In this document: one piece after another, positions 63,101 to 64,000 of the stretch
Layout of the letters: each line of letters opens with the position of its first letter
Numbering within the stretch: the first letter of the stretch is position 1
Program-made: the position numbers and the translations under genes
NCBI RefSeq assembly: GCF_003056055.1
Contig: NZ_PYFP01000001.1
Location: forward strand, 1,426,001 to 1,490,000
DNA length: 64,000 bases
Direction of reading: 5' to 3'
Source: Glaciimonas sp. PCH181
GTDB taxonomy: Bacteria > Pseudomonadota > Gammaproteobacteria > Burkholderiales > Burkholderiaceae_D
Notes under the pieces: model-generated
Told to the model about the DNA's origin: nothing
Database searches by the model: none
What the model saw: the letters and a program-made list of their open reading frames with translations, nothing else

Positions 63101-63587
63101 TAAAGAGTACGCAGAGCATCGCCGTCATTACGGCAACGTCAGCGTGCTGTCGACTCCGGTGTTTTTCTACGGGATGCAAGACGGACAAGAAACTTCGATT
63201 GATATCGATCAGGGCAAAACGCTAGTCGTACGTCTGCAAGGGCAGACCGAAGCGACCGATGATGGTCAGACCAAGCTGTTCTTTGAACTGAACGGTCAGC
63301 CGCGCCTGATCCGTATCGACCGTGCCGGTGCAGTCAAGACCGCGACCCATGTGCGTGCCGAAGAAGGCAATCCGAAGCATGTCGGTGCGCCGATGCCGGG
63401 CATGGTGGTGACGGTGGCGGTGAAGGCAGGACAAAAAGTGGAAAAAGGCGATCCGCTGGTCTCAATTGAAGCCATGAAAATGGAAACCATGATCCGCGCC
63501 GAGCGCAATGGCACGGTCGGCCATACCCATGTCAAACCGGGCAGCGTGATCAGTGCCAAGGACTTGCTGATGGAGTTTGTCGATTAA
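60102..63587 (+). CDS. pyc: Pyruvate carboxylase
   Basis: A single-chain 1,161-residue pyruvate carboxylase with domains in the usual order. Biotin carboxylase (residues 1 to about 470): KLLVANRSEICIRVMRAAAE, KASWGGGGRGMRVIESAEEL, VEFLMDADTGKFYFIEVNPR with VEHTVTE. Carboxyltransferase (from about 540): LLTDTSMRDAHQSLFATRMR, the MECWGGATFDVAMRFLKEDP motif, and HFHTHDTSGIS metal site. Biotinyl domain at the end: IEAMKMETM, Lys near residue 1125. It makes oxaloacetate for the citrate cycle. It lies beside the ETF genes, so the operon links acyl-CoA oxidation to anaplerosis. Confidence 0.95.
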   Translation: MITALHNPRPIRKLLVANRSEICIRVMRAAAELGIRTVAIYAAEDRFALHRFKADESYLVGEGKKPIAAYLDIDDIIRIAKEAKVDAIHPGYGFLSENPEFAEACAKNGIAFIGPSPTVMRTLGNKVAARNAAVAAGVPVMPATAALPHDIDVAHKMAAEVGYPLMLKASWGGGGRGMRVIESAEELPGQLEMARREALAAFGNDEMYLEKLVRRARHVEVQILGDKHGNLVHLFERDCSVQRRNQKVVERAPAPYLDAATRADLCESALRLGRAVNYTHAGTVEFLMDADTGKFYFIEVNPRIQVEHTVTEQVTGIDIVKAQIRITQGAVIGDTSASAEHSAGVPAQADIRLNGHALQCRVTTEDPENNFTPDYGRLTAYRSASGFGIRLDGGTAYSGAVITPYYDSLLVKVTAHAPSSEEAIARMDRALREFRIRGVSTNLLFLENVINHPQFKSGECITRFIDTTPALFQFAKRRDRATRILRFIGEVAVNGNPEMKGRVQPVGIVPTPLIPKTDRLAPIAPGSRDKLIALGPDKFAQWMKEQPQVLLTDTSMRDAHQSLFATRMRTADMLAIAPAYARTLPNLFSMECWGGATFDVAMRFLKEDPWERLTQLRERVPNILFQMLLRGSNAVGYTNYADNVVKHFVEQAAKGGIDLFRVFDSLNWVENMRVAIDAVRESGALCEGAICYSGDLLDAKRVKYDLKYYVTMAKDLERAGVNILAIKDMAGICKPQAARLLVKTLKEEVGLPIHFHTHDTSGISAASVLAAIEAGCDAVDGAMDAMSGLTSQPNLGAIAAALRGTERDPQLDSTAMFGISQYWEGVRRAYAPFEADIRSGTSDVYRHEMPGGQYTNLREQARAMGLAHRWTEVSQAYSDVNQLFGDIVKVTPTSKVVGDMALFMVANDLTPADVSNPDKEVAFPDSVISLFKGELGFPADGFPKPLEQKILKGGQPMVGRPGAHLPPVDLVLVRAEAEKAVERSITEQELSSYLMYPKVFKEYAEHRRHYGNVSVLSTPVFFYGMQDGQETSIDIDQGKTLVVRLQGQTEATDDGQTKLFFELNGQPRLIRIDRAGAVKTATHVRAEEGNPKHVGAPMPGMVVTVAVKAGQKVEKGDPLVSIEAMKMETMIRAERNGTVGHTHVKPGSVISAKDLLMEFVD

Positions 63588-63736
63588 TGCCGATCAGCCC
63601 GAACTAGCGATGCTCTTCAAGTAATGGGTTTAACGACCAATAGAGCCAAATAGTTAGTAATTTTGGATAAACCGCAGTGCCGTTGCAATTTAGGACGTCT
63701 TTATAAGAACTAACTAATCTATCAATATTAAGAAAA

Positions 63737-63764
63737 TTAACATTCGACCAGCAAGTAGTAGAAT
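63737..63764 (+). promoter_or_regulatory. Promoter with TetR-type operator core (site C)
   Basis: TTAACA (-35), a 16-base spacer containing CGACCAGCAAGT, then TAGAAT (-10). It lies 48 bases before the TetR-family gene at the window end, so autoregulation is likely. Core and spacing equal sites A and B. Confidence 0.7.
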
Positions 63765-63811
63765 AGACGTTCGTAGTGTAAGCGTGACTGTATAGGAAAT
63801 GGAACCAAATT

Positions 63812-64000
63812 ATGATTAAAGAACAAGCGGTGCAAGGTGCAACGTTGGAGCCATTGGGCGAAGCTGCAAATCATGCTCCGAGCGAAATTTTTAAAGCGCG
63901 CGGGTATCCGGCAAGGGGAAACGTGGCCAGCCAGAAATCCTCAGCACCGCTTCGCCGGTCGCAGCAGGAGCGTAGTTCAGAATCTGAGGAGCGACTTTTA
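63812..64000 (+). CDS. TetR-family regulator, N-terminal part (cut by window edge)
   Basis: An open frame from ATG 63812, after TAGGAAATGGAACCAAATT, runs off the window. The first about 45 residues (IKEQAVQGATLEPLGEAANH and onward) are a variable leader; then RRSQQERSSESEERLL looks like the start of a TetR helix-turn-helix, where relatives read R-T-Q-A-E-R-S-x-x-T-R-x-x-L-L. The HTH itself lies beyond the window, so assignment rests on this start and on the operator-like promoter. It may control the acyl-CoA genes. Confidence 0.55.
   Translation, partial: MIKEQAVQGATLEPLGEAANHAPSEIFKARGYPARGNVASQKSSAPLRRSQQERSSESEERLL

Noticed and set aside
1..64000. CRISPR arrays, rRNA or tRNA genes
   Set aside because: No regularly spaced repeats and no recognisable RNA gene were seen on either strand by eye. 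A short tRNA could have escaped notice.

Overview
The window looks like a chromosome segment of a betaproteobacterium of the order Burkholderiales, most likely family Oxalobacteraceae (Glaciimonas, Collimonas or Herminiimonas relatives). This is inferred from the two Gram-negative porins of Burkholderia type, the etfB-etfA / ETF-QO / pyruvate carboxylase grouping, the Bug-type solute-binding remnant and the moderate GC content. The genus is a guess from gene content, not a measured placement.

Layout. (1) 1-2952: leftward catabolic genes (solute-binding protein, FAH-family enzyme, edge-truncated MFS transporter). (2) 3.2-16.7 kb: a mosaic accessory island. It holds a DUF3732 ATPase remnant, a NYN nuclease, a plasmid/ICE-type recombination operon (DUF932, YqaJ exonuclease, Gp3-like protein) in which each of the three genes is preceded by a strong hairpin, an XRE regulator, zinc-ribbon membrane proteins, a repeat-bearing lipoprotein, a small gene behind a near-perfect LexA box, a chrBA chromate-efflux module whose 3' end lies inside a broken EamA gene, a truncated CheB domain and a decayed second YqaJ copy. 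(3) 16.7-28.8 kb: a catabolic locus of two leftward gene sets around a LysR gene. One is porin, HisD-like dehydrogenase, SDR and HpcH aldolase. The other is a sugar-type ABC importer, bicupin, second HpcH aldolase and alpha/beta hydrolase. A 19-bp motif lies upstream of both sets, so they probably form one regulon for an unidentified polyol- or sugar-acid-like compound.

(4) 29197-34547: a complete Tn3-family transposon with 38-bp inverted repeats and 5-bp target duplication. Its passengers are a TetR regulator and a methionine aminopeptidase; its transposase carries a frameshift and a stop. (5) 34.7-40.8 kb: FAD oxidoreductase plus Rrf2 regulator with similar palindromic operators, an MHS transporter, and an M20 peptidase divergent from a LysR gene. 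(6) 41-43 kb: a frameshifted paralogue of the island lipoprotein and debris. (7) 43.3-64 kb: an acyl-CoA catabolic region with duplicated MFS transporter, three nitroreductase copies (one intact), CoA-transferase, enoyl-CoA hydratase, porin, thiolase, SDR, acyl-CoA dehydrogenase, a dead IS6-family element, ETF beta/alpha, ETF-quinone oxidoreductase, pyruvate carboxylase and the start of a TetR regulator.

In region 7 the acyl-CoA dehydrogenase would pass electrons to ETF, then ETF-QO and ubiquinone. Hydratase, SDR and thiolase would complete chain shortening, and pyruvate carboxylase would replenish oxaloacetate. Three promoters (enoyl-CoA hydratase, thiolase, terminal TetR gene) share an ACCAGCAAGT core between -35 and -10 with identical spacing, which suggests a TetR-controlled regulon across about 14 kb.
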